64,000 bases of DNA. It comes from Rubrivirga litoralis (GTDB lineage Bacteria > Bacteroidota > Rhodothermia > Rhodothermales > Rubricoccaceae). Under the pieces are notes generated by a model. It did no database searches, had not been told where the DNA came from, and saw only the letters and a program-made list of their open reading frames with translations. This document shows, one piece after another, positions 47,048 to 54,726 of this stretch. Both the position numbers and the translations under genes were made by a program. How positions within the stretch are numbered: position 1 is the first letter of the stretch; each line of letters opens with the position of its first letter. The DNA lies in the NCBI RefSeq assembly GCF_031846415.1, contig NZ_JAVRHT010000007.1, positions 1 through 64,000 of the forward strand, read 5' to 3'.

Positions 47048-48895
47048 CTAGTAGCCCGGGTTCTGCTGGAGCCCGAAGCTCTCGACCTCCGACTGCGGGA
47101 TCGGGTACAGCTCGTGCTTGCCGACGATGAACGTCTTGCCGGCGGCGGCCATCAGCTCGGGCGCGCGGCCCTGGCGGATGATGTCGAACCAGCGGTGCTG
47201 CTCCATCGCGAGCTCGCTGCCGCGCTCGCGCCAGATGGCCTGCACGAGGGCGTCGCCGGCAGCGGTGACGTCGGGGAGCAGAGCCTCGGCCGTGACGGAG
47301 AGCGTGAGATCCTCCCGCGTCGGCGCCGCGCCGGCGGCCGCTTGGCGGAGGCGGACCACGCCGACCGAGACGGTTTGCCCGGGCGTGACGGATGCCATCG
47401 CGGCCTCGTAATCGGCCAGGCTCTGAACCGCCGCGCCGTCCACCGACGTGACCAGGTCGATGCTGCGCACGACGATGGGGGCCGGCTCCACCTCCGTGTC
47501 GAGCCCGGCGTCGAGGGGCGCGAGGCCCGCCTCGGCGGCGGCGCCCTCCACTCGGCGGGCGAACACGCGGCTGTCGACGCCTCCCAGGTTCAAGACTTGG
47601 GCGATGCTGGGGGCGAGCGCCTCGACTTGGAGCCCGAGCGTTGCCGTCATCTCGCCGCGCGCCCGCGCGCGCACCTCGTTGAGGTAGCGCTGCGCCTCGG
47701 CGTCCCGCCCCGTCCGCGCGGCGGCCTCGGCGGCGACCAGAAGCACGTCGGCGTAGCGGATGCGGCGGATGTTGACGCCGCTGTTGCCCTGGTTGCCCGC
47801 CCGGTCCGGCGACTCGAACGCCTTCTGGTTAAAGCGCTGATTCTGGATCTGCGGGTTGAGGTAGGGCACCCGGCCCGACCCGTCGGGGATCTGCTCCCAG
47901 GGGTAGAGGATCGTGGCCTCGCGGCGCGGGTCGCCCGGCTCGAAGTCCTCTTCGAGCTGGTCCGACGGCTGGTTGAAGCCCCAGCCCAGGTTGAGGTTGC
48001 CGCGCGCGCCCTGGACCTGGGAGTACTGCGAGCCTGCGTTGTTCTCGGCCGTCGACACCGTCTGCACCTCGAACACAGACTCCGACGAGTTCTCACCCGC
48101 GTACGAGAAGAGCTCGGCGTAGTCCGGGTACAGCGCGTACTCGCCCGAGTTGATCACGGCCGTCGCCTGCTGGTACGCCTCCTCGTACTCCTCCTGGTAC
48201 AGGTGAGCCTTTGCGAGCAGCGACCTCGCAGCGCCCTTCGTCGCCCGGCCGGCGTCGGCGGCGCCGTACGCGCTCTCCTCCGGTAGCGCCTCGATCGCCG
48301 CGCGCAGGTCGGACTCGATGAGCGCGTAGGTCTCCTCGCGCGACGCGCGCGGCTGCTCCAGCTCGTCCGGCTCCAGGGGCTCAGTGACGAGGGGAACGCC
48401 GCCGTAGGCGCGGACGAGGAACGAGTAGTAGTACGCCCGGAGAAACTGGTTCTCCCCGATCAGCCGCGCGCGGAGCGCCTCGTCCATCTGGGGCACGCGC
48501 GGGATCCCCTCCAGGGCCACGTTCGCGCGGAAGATGCCGCGGTAGTACCCGGCCCAGGTGCCGCTAAAGGCGTTGTTGCCCGGGTCGAACGTGAGGTTGT
48601 CGAGGTCCAGGAGGAAGCTCCCGTCGGCCGGCGTGCTCCCCTTCACCGACTGGTCCGAGGCGATGTCCGTCATGCCGATCCACCCGAACACGTGGACGTT
48701 CCAGTTGCGGAGGTAGCTGTACGTCGCGTTCGTGGCCTGGACCGCGTGGGCCTCGGTCTCGAAAAAGTTGTCGGTCGTGAGCTCACCGCGGGGCTCGGGC
48801 CCGAGGAACGAGTCGCACCCGCCCTGGAGACCGGCCGTCGCCAGCAGGGCGACGAGGGTCGCTGGGCGCGCGAGGGGGAAGGATCGGAAGGTCAT
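47048..48895 (-). CDS. susD: SusD/RagB lipoprotein with inserted PDZ domain
   Basis: A 615-residue outer-membrane lipoprotein (signal to about Cys27, QGGC) that binds glycans for the SusC pore. The SusD fold is clear: TTDNFFETEAHAVQA, YYRGIFRANVALEGIP, GENQFLRAYYYSFLVRAYGGVPLV, KGAARSLLAKAHLY, IRRIRYADVLLVAAEAA and the C-terminal IWRERGSELAMEQHRWFDIIRQG. Between residues about 415 and 538 an HtrA-like PDZ domain is inserted (GLQVEALAPSIAQVLNLGGV, EGAAAEAGLAP, IDLVTSVDGAAVQSLADYEA, SVTPGQTVSVGVVRL). Ordinary SusD proteins lack it. The neighbours are susC upstream (58 bp) and GH3 downstream. Confidence 0.92.
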   Translation of the reverse strand: MTFRSFPLARPATLVALLATAGLQGGCDSFLGPEPRGELTTDNFFETEAHAVQATNATYSYLRNWNVHVFGWIGMTDIASDQSVKGSTPADGSFLLDLDNLTFDPGNNAFSGTWAGYYRGIFRANVALEGIPRVPQMDEALRARLIGENQFLRAYYYSFLVRAYGGVPLVTEPLEPDELEQPRASREETYALIESDLRAAIEALPEESAYGAADAGRATKGAARSLLAKAHLYQEEYEEAYQQATAVINSGEYALYPDYAELFSYAGENSSESVFEVQTVSTAENNAGSQYSQVQGARGNLNLGWGFNQPSDQLEEDFEPGDPRREATILYPWEQIPDGSGRVPYLNPQIQNQRFNQKAFESPDRAGNQGNSGVNIRRIRYADVLLVAAEAAARTGRDAEAQRYLNEVRARARGEMTATLGLQVEALAPSIAQVLNLGGVDSRVFARRVEGAAAEAGLAPLDAGLDTEVEPAPIVVRSIDLVTSVDGAAVQSLADYEAAMASVTPGQTVSVGVVRLRQAAAGAAPTREDLTLSVTAEALLPDVTAAGDALVQAIWRERGSELAMEQHRWFDIIRQGRAPELMAAAGKTFIVGKHELYPIPQSEVESFGLQQNPGY

Positions 48896-48953
48896 AACAA
48901 AGGGGGTCCTGTCAGGAGCGCGGGCGGGGTGGTCGCCGCCCCGCCCAGGCAGA

Positions 48954-51900
48954 CTAGAAGGAGAGGTTGAGGCCGACCGTGATGGTCCGCGCGATGGGGT
49001 AGACGCCGTTGTCGATGCCTGGGCCGAGGACGCTGCTGCCGCCGATTTCGGGCGTGTAGCCGTCGTAGCCGGTGAGCGTGAACAGGTTGGTCCCGCTCAC
49101 GTAGATCCGTGCGCGGTCAACGCGGATGCGGTTCGCGTACTGGGCGGGGATGGCGTAGCCCACCTGGAGCGTCTGGAGCTTGAGGAACGAGGCGTCCTCG
49201 ACAAAGCGGCTCGACGCCAGGAAGTTGTGGCCCGCGTTCGTGATGCGCGGCTCGGTGTCGCTCGTGCCGGGGCCGGTCCAGCGGTCGAGGAACGACTCCT
49301 CGTAGTTCTCGACCCCGAAGCGGACCGACGTCCGGGCGTTGTAGACGTCGGCTCCGATCGAGCCCGTGAACGCCGCGCTCACGTCGAACCCGTTCCACCC
49401 GAGGTCGACGCCGAACCCGAGCGTGTAGTCCGGGATGGGCGACCCGAGGTTGACCTTATCGTCGTTCGTGACCGTGCCGTCTCCGTTCGTGTCGGCAAAC
49501 CGGAGGTCGCCGGGCCTCTCGCCTCCGCGCGTCGGTGCGTTGTCGATCTCCTCCTGCGTCTGGAACACGCCTTCGACCTGGAAGCCATAGAACGATCCGA
49601 TAGGCTCGCCAACGATCGTCCGGTTGGTGTTCGTCACCTCGTTGCCAAGCCCACCGGCGAGAATCTCCTCGTTGCCCTCGCCCAGCGCGAGCACCTCGTT
49701 GTGGATCGTCGATCCGTTAAACCGCACGCCGTAGAGGAAGTCGCCTGCCGTGCCGCTGAGGCCGAGGCTGGTCTCGAACCCCGAGTTGCGAACGGACGCC
49801 GCGTTCACGAACGGGTTCTGAGCTGATCCGACGTAGTCTGGAATCGGCACGCGGACGAGGATGTCCTCGGTGTCGCGGCGGTAGTAGTCGAACGTGGCCG
49901 TAAGGCGGTCGTCGAAGAACGCGGCGTCGAGCCCCACGTCCGTCTGGACCACGCTCTCCCACTGGATGTCGGGGTTGGCCAGCGACGTCAGCGTCTGACC
50001 AAAGTTGAGCGTGGGGTCGCCGCCGAACACAGCGTTGAGGTTGTTGTCGACGAGCGCGAGCGAGGCGTACGGGTCGATCTTGTCGTTGCCGATCCGGCCG
50101 TAGCTCCCGCGGAGCTTGAAGGCCGAGACGTAGGGGACGCCGTCCATGAACGGCTCGTCTGCCACGTTCCATCCCAGTCCGATCGACGGGAACGTGCCGT
50201 AGCGGTTGTTCTCACCGAACCGCGACGACCCATCGACACGGACCGAAACGGTGGCGAGGTAGCGGTCGAGGAACGAGTAGTTGGCCCGGGCGAGGTAGGA
50301 CTGCATCGTCCAGCTCGAGGCCTCGTCCTCGACCGTCTGCCCGTCCTCCTCGCCCGCCCGGAGGTACCAGAACGAGGGATCCTCGCCGATCAGGTTCTGC
50401 CGCCGACCCCGGATCTCCTCGGTGTAGTACGACTGGAGCGTGAACCCACCCAGCACGTCCAGCCGGTGTCGGTCGTCGGGCGTGAGGAGGTCGTACGTCA
50501 GCGTGTTCTCCCACAGCCACGTGTCCGTGTTTCCCTGCTCGACCAGGAGCCGGCTGGTCTCGTTCTGCTGCGTCGGCGAGACGAGGAAGACGGGGACGAA
50601 GTTTTTGTACTCGGCGTCGTCGAGGTCGACGGCGAAGTTGGACCGGAAGCCAATCCCTTCCGGGAGGTCGAGGTCGAGGAACACGTTGCCCGCCAGACGG
50701 AAGCCGCCCTCGTCGTTCCGGTTGTAGAAGATGGACGCGGCCGGGTTGCCGGCCGAGGACCGCACGCCGGCGTCGTTGAACACGCCGTCGGTCATGGGCG
50801 CGACCGTGGGGTCGGCGAGGAGGGCCGCCCGCACGACGCCAGCCGAGCGCTCGCCGTCGCGGTAGATGAGGTTGATGTTGTGACCGATCTGGGCCGCCCC
50901 GCCCAGCCGGTATTCGTTGTTCAAGCGGAGCGTCGCCCGCTGGTACGAAGACCCCTGAAGGATCCCGTCCTGCGAGATCACGTCGCCGCTGACGTAGTAC
51001 GAGATGTTCTCGTTGCCGCCGCGTGCCGAAACGGTGAGGTTTCGGATGGGGGCCGTCTGGTAGACCTGGTCCTGCCAGTCCGTGCTCGTCACAACGGCGG
51101 AGGGGTCGGCAAAGAACGGGTCGAGCCCGGTGTTGGCCGCAAGCTCGTTGGCCAGCTGGGCGTACTCCGCCCCACTGACGAGGGCGATCTCGCGCTGGAG
51201 GCTCTGGACCCCGTTGTAGACGTCGACGCTAACGGTCGTGCCGGCCTCGAACCCGCCTTTTTTCGTCGTGATAAGGATGACGCCGTTGGCGCCGCGCGAG
51301 CCGTAGATGGCCGTGGCAGAGGCGTCCTTGAGCACCTCGATGGACTCGACGTCGTTGGGGTTGAGGAAGTCGATGTCGTCGAGGAGCAGGCCGTCGACGA
51401 CGTAGAGCGGGCTGGCGTTGTTGAGCGTGCCCACGCCGCGGATCCGAATCTGTGCGCCCGAGCCAGGCGCGCCGCTGGACGGTGTGACCTGGACGCCGGC
51501 GACGCGGCCCTGGAGGGCCTGCGCGACCGACGGCGTGGCCTGCTCGGCGAGTTCCTCACCGGACACCGAGGACACGGCGCCGGTTACGTCGCGGCGGCGC
51601 TGCTCGCCGTAGCCGACGACCACGAGCTCGCCCAGCGAGGCATCAGCGAAGACGAGCGCGAAGTCGGCCATCGCCGTCTCGCCGGCCCGGACCACGACTG
51701 CCCGCTCCTGCGGGGCGTAGCCGATAAAGGAGGCGCGGACGGTGTAGGCACCGGCCGGGACGCCGCGGATCTCGTACTCGCCGACGGCGCCGGTGCTGGC
51801 GCCGAGTGTGGGGATCGCCTGCCCGTCGTCGTCCAGGACCACGACGCTGGCCGCCGGGAGCGTCGTCGCGTCGAGCGAGTCCGTCACCACGCCGGCGATC

Positions 51901-52028
51901 TGGCCCGTCTGGGCCTGGGCCGCGACCGCCCCGCCCAGGACGAGCGCGAGGACCGCGAGGAGCCGCCGGACGGGGCGGGCAGAGAGTCCGGCGGCGGGCG
52001 GCCGGAGGCGCAGGGTCACCATGTTCAT
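48954..52028 (-). CDS. susC: SusC/RagA TonB-linked outer membrane transporter
   Basis: A 1024-residue TonB-dependent importer. After the signal peptide (to about residue 40, AAQAQ) come a carboxypeptidase-D-regulatory-like domain (GVVTDSLDATTLPAASVVVLD), the SusC signature GYGEQRRRDVTGAVSSVSGEEL, the plug (RGVGTLNNASPLYVVDG, IEVLKDASATAIYGSRGANGVILITTKKG) and a barrel ending TVGLNLSF. It imports oligosaccharides captured by the SusD partner. It is the first structural gene after the LacI gene; the 86-bp gap shows no second operator. Confidence 0.95.
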   Translation of the reverse strand: MNMVTLRLRPPAAGLSARPVRRLLAVLALVLGGAVAAQAQTGQIAGVVTDSLDATTLPAASVVVLDDDGQAIPTLGASTGAVGEYEIRGVPAGAYTVRASFIGYAPQERAVVVRAGETAMADFALVFADASLGELVVVGYGEQRRRDVTGAVSSVSGEELAEQATPSVAQALQGRVAGVQVTPSSGAPGSGAQIRIRGVGTLNNASPLYVVDGLLLDDIDFLNPNDVESIEVLKDASATAIYGSRGANGVILITTKKGGFEAGTTVSVDVYNGVQSLQREIALVSGAEYAQLANELAANTGLDPFFADPSAVVTSTDWQDQVYQTAPIRNLTVSARGGNENISYYVSGDVISQDGILQGSSYQRATLRLNNEYRLGGAAQIGHNINLIYRDGERSAGVVRAALLADPTVAPMTDGVFNDAGVRSSAGNPAASIFYNRNDEGGFRLAGNVFLDLDLPEGIGFRSNFAVDLDDAEYKNFVPVFLVSPTQQNETSRLLVEQGNTDTWLWENTLTYDLLTPDDRHRLDVLGGFTLQSYYTEEIRGRRQNLIGEDPSFWYLRAGEEDGQTVEDEASSWTMQSYLARANYSFLDRYLATVSVRVDGSSRFGENNRYGTFPSIGLGWNVADEPFMDGVPYVSAFKLRGSYGRIGNDKIDPYASLALVDNNLNAVFGGDPTLNFGQTLTSLANPDIQWESVVQTDVGLDAAFFDDRLTATFDYYRRDTEDILVRVPIPDYVGSAQNPFVNAASVRNSGFETSLGLSGTAGDFLYGVRFNGSTIHNEVLALGEGNEEILAGGLGNEVTNTNRTIVGEPIGSFYGFQVEGVFQTQEEIDNAPTRGGERPGDLRFADTNGDGTVTNDDKVNLGSPIPDYTLGFGVDLGWNGFDVSAAFTGSIGADVYNARTSVRFGVENYEESFLDRWTGPGTSDTEPRITNAGHNFLASSRFVEDASFLKLQTLQVGYAIPAQYANRIRVDRARIYVSGTNLFTLTGYDGYTPEIGGSSVLGPGIDNGVYPIARTITVGLNLSF

Positions 52029-52114
52029 GGGGAGCGGGGAAAGGCGGGCGGGGTGGGAGCCGGGGGCTCAGGCGGAGGGTGCGCCCGCAGTGGGCGCGAG
52101 GGGCGGGGCGGCCA

Positions 52115-53110
52115 CTAGAGGCGCGCGCCGCACGACTCGCGCACGACGAGCCGGGTGGGGAGGGTGACGGCGGGCGGGGCGGGCGCGTCGCCGCGGACGG
52201 CGCGGAGCACGGCGTCGATGGCCTGCGACCCCATCTCGTCGATGGGCACGTGGGCCGTGGTCAGGGCCGGTGTCACGTAGCGCGCGAGGGGGATGTCGTC
52301 GAAGCCCGCGAGGGCGACGTCGGCCGGCACGCGGAGGCCGGCGTCGCGGAGGGCTTGGAGGGCGCCGACGGCCATCGCGTCGTTGGCGCAGAACAGGGCC
52401 GTCGGGCGGGGCGAGAGGGCCAGAAAAGAGGCGGCGGCGGCGCGGCCCGAGGCTTCGGTAAAGTCGCCGGCCAGTTCGAGCACGGGGTCCGGCGCGAGGT
52501 CCGCCTCGGCGAGCGCGCGCCGGTAGCCGTCACGGCGGGCGCGGGCGTCGGCGTTCGGGGCGGGGCCAGAGACGAGGGCGATCCGGCGGTGCCCGAGCCC
52601 GGCGAGGTGGCGCGTCACGGCCTCCGCCGCGGCCGCGTTGTCGATGGCGACCGAGCCGTGGCCGGCGACCGCCCCGCCCAAAACCACGACGGGCAGGCCG
52701 GGCGGGAGGTTCTTGCGGAGCACGTCGGCCTCGATGTCGGGCGACATGACAACGAGCCCGTCGACGCGACCGACGAGCGTGCGGAGGGCGCGGACCAGCT
52801 CGGGCAGCCCGTCGTGGGCGCTCGCGAGGAGCGTGTGGTAGCGCGCCGCCCGCGCGGCCCGCTCGGCGCCGCGGATGACCTCGGAGTAGAAGCCGCCGTA
52901 GAGGTCGGGGAGCAGGACCCCGATGGTCTCGGTCGCAACCCGCTTCAGGTTCCGGGCCGTCCGGTTGGGGACGTAGCGGAGGCGCTCGGCCGTCTCCAGG
53001 ATCCGGCGGCGGGTCTCCTCCCCGACCGGCCCGCTCGCGTTGAGCGCGCGGGACACGGTGGCGACGGAGACGCCGGCCTGTCGGGCTACCTCGCGCATGG
53101 TAACGGCCAC
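52115..53110 (-). CDS. LacI-family transcriptional regulator
   Basis: A 331-residue repressor. The helix-turn-helix with hinge covers residues 5-60 (MREVARQAGVSVATVSRALN, YVPNRTARNLKR), followed by a periplasmic-binding-like sugar sensor (IGVLLPDLYGGFYSEVIRGAE, DAMAVGALQALRDAGLRVPADVALAGFDDIPLARY). It heads the polysaccharide locus in the same direction as susC. A matching palindromic operator overlaps a sigma-70-like promoter upstream, so it probably represses itself and the locus until an inducing sugar is bound. Confidence 0.94.
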   Translation of the reverse strand: MAVTMREVARQAGVSVATVSRALNASGPVGEETRRRILETAERLRYVPNRTARNLKRVATETIGVLLPDLYGGFYSEVIRGAERAARAARYHTLLASAHDGLPELVRALRTLVGRVDGLVVMSPDIEADVLRKNLPPGLPVVVLGGAVAGHGSVAIDNAAAAEAVTRHLAGLGHRRIALVSGPAPNADARARRDGYRRALAEADLAPDPVLELAGDFTEASGRAAAASFLALSPRPTALFCANDAMAVGALQALRDAGLRVPADVALAGFDDIPLARYVTPALTTAHVPIDEMGSQAIDAVLRAVRGDAPAPPAVTLPTRLVVRESCGARL

Positions 53111-53181
53111 TGTCCGGGAGCGCCTGTGGCCAGGGGGTTTGAGAAGCAGGGCGTTGGCCCCTCACGCTGTAGAGGAGCCGA

Positions 53182-53197
53182 CTGTAATCGGTTACAG
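53182..53197. promoter_or_regulatory. LacI-type operator
   Basis: CTGTAATCGGTTACAG is a near-perfect palindrome of the TGTAA-N-CG-N-TTACA form used by many LacI-family repressors. It lies 72 bp upstream of the LacI start codon and starts three bases downstream of the -10 hexamer in the direction of transcription. Confidence 0.75.
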
Positions 53198-53199
53198 CG

Positions 53200-53228
53200 A
53201 GTGTACGGGGTTGCCCTCTCAGGGTCAA
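53200..53228 (-). promoter_or_regulatory. sigma-70-like promoter for the polysaccharide locus
   Basis: On the minus strand TTGACC (53223-53228) and TACACT (53200-53205) are separated by 17 bases. The operator lies immediately downstream, which fits repression by blocking initiation. Confidence 0.6.
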
Positions 53229-53439
53229 GCGAAGGCGGCGGTGGTCTGGTGAATTGCCGCCCCCTCCACCCGCCCCGCCCGGCGACTCCTCCCGTTCCGG
53301 CTCTCCGACGCCAGGATCGGCGGTCGGGACTCGACGTGTGATCCGCGATAGCGCGAGCGTTTCAGAAGAGCCTCGCGCGCTCGTCCCGAGCGACTCCGCC
53401 GCGGAATCCCCCAGTTCGTGTCAGACGGGGCCGCCGGGG
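53229..53439. other. intergenic region between the locus promoter and meaB
   Basis: Together with the promoter region this gap is 329 bp (53111-53439). Apart from the promoter, operator and one GC word near 53272 I see no gene, repeat or RNA structure in it. Confidence 0.5.
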
Positions 53440-54441
53440 CTACGCCTCGCGCTCCACCCCGCCCCGCCCTGGCTCCACGGACGGGGCGGGCGGGGCGGCC
53501 AGAAGGCGGGCGGCCAGCCGGTGCGGCGCCCGCTCGGCCGGGTCGAGCGCGGCGACCGCGTCGGCGAGGGCCGCGCCGCGCCCGCCGGCCCAGAACTGGC
53601 GGCGCCACTGCGCCTCGACGAGCCGCCGGACGCGGCGCCGCAGCCGGGCCTCGCGCGTCGCCTCGGCGTCGAGACCGGCGCGGTGCGCGTCGAGCGCCTC
53701 GACCACCCCGCCCACGCCCTCGTCGTTCAAAGCCGACGCCGTGACGACGGGCGGGGCGGCGGCGGCCCTCAGGTGGAGTGCCTGGCGGAGCGCGCGGACG
53801 AGCCGCCCGGCCTCGGGCTTGTCGGCCTTGTTGACGCAGAACACGTCGGCGACCTCCATGAGCCCGGCCTTCATCGCCTGGACCGCGTCCCCGGACTCCG
53901 GCACCAGGACCACGAGCGTGGTGTCGGTCGTCTCGGCCACGTCGATCTCGCCCTGCCCCACGCCGACCGTCTCGACCAGGACCACGTCGTAGCCGGCCGC
54001 GTCGAGCACGTCGCAGGCCGCCTCGGCCGCCTCGCTCAGCCCGCCCAGCGCGCCGCGCGCGGCCAGCGAGCGGACGAACACGCCGTCGTCCTCGGCCCAG
54101 CGGTCCATGCGCACGCGGTCGCCCAGGAGCGCCCCGCCCGTGAACGGGCTCGACGGGTCGACGGCGACGACGCCGACCGTCTGCCCCCGCGCCCGGAACG
54201 CGCCGACGAGCCGGTCCACGAGCGTCGACTTGCCGGCGCCGGGCGGGCCGGTCACGCCGACGCGCCACGCGCGGCCGGTGTGCGGGTAGAGCGCGTCGAC
54301 GAGCGCGTCCGCCCCGCCCAGGTCGCCCGCTGCGCCGTCGCCTGCGGCGGTTTCAACGGCCGTGATCGCGCGGGCGACGGCGCGGCGGCGGCCGGCGAGC
54401 ACGTCGTCGGCGAGGGCGGGGCGGTCGGGGGCGTCGGGCAC
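53440..54441 (-). CDS. meaB: methylmalonyl-CoA mutase-associated GTPase MeaB
   Basis: A 333-residue G3E-family GTPase that protects and reloads the B12 enzyme methylmalonyl-CoA mutase. Walker A is GVTGPPGAGKSTLVD near residue 65. VDPSSPFTGGALLGDR, VETVGVGQGEIDVAE and NKADKPEA (the NKxD-type guanine motif) follow, ending in the C-terminal dimerisation arm. A GTG at 54441 is chosen because it gives the family length; the open frame continues to 54510. The mutase itself is not in the window. A Pro-rich tail carries a GC word. Confidence 0.9.
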   Translation of the reverse strand: MPDAPDRPALADDVLAGRRRAVARAITAVETAAGDGAAGDLGGADALVDALYPHTGRAWRVGVTGPPGAGKSTLVDRLVGAFRARGQTVGVVAVDPSSPFTGGALLGDRVRMDRWAEDDGVFVRSLAARGALGGLSEAAEAACDVLDAAGYDVVLVETVGVGQGEIDVAETTDTTLVVLVPESGDAVQAMKAGLMEVADVFCVNKADKPEAGRLVRALRQALHLRAAAAPPVVTASALNDEGVGGVVEALDAHRAGLDAEATREARLRRRVRRLVEAQWRRQFWAGGRGAALADAVAALDPAERAPHRLAARLLAAPPAPSVEPGRGGVEREA

Positions 54442-54726
54442 GCAGGGCGGGGCGGTCGAGGGTGTCGGGGCGAGTGGAAGATCGCGCGGGCACGACGGCA
54501 CAGTGCCCACCCCGCCCTCGCCGCGCCACCGGGCGGGGCGGGAGCGCTGGACGACGCCTCGGCCGCCACCCCGCCCTACCTGCTCTACCTGCTGGGCGGG
54601 GCGGCCTGGACCCTTTCTGCGCCCGCCACCCCGCCCGCAGCCTACGCTCCCGCATTCCGCCCACTCTCCACCCCGCCCCGCGGGTCGCGCCGCCTAGCTT
54701 GGCCGGCCCTCCCCGCCCCCGGCCCC

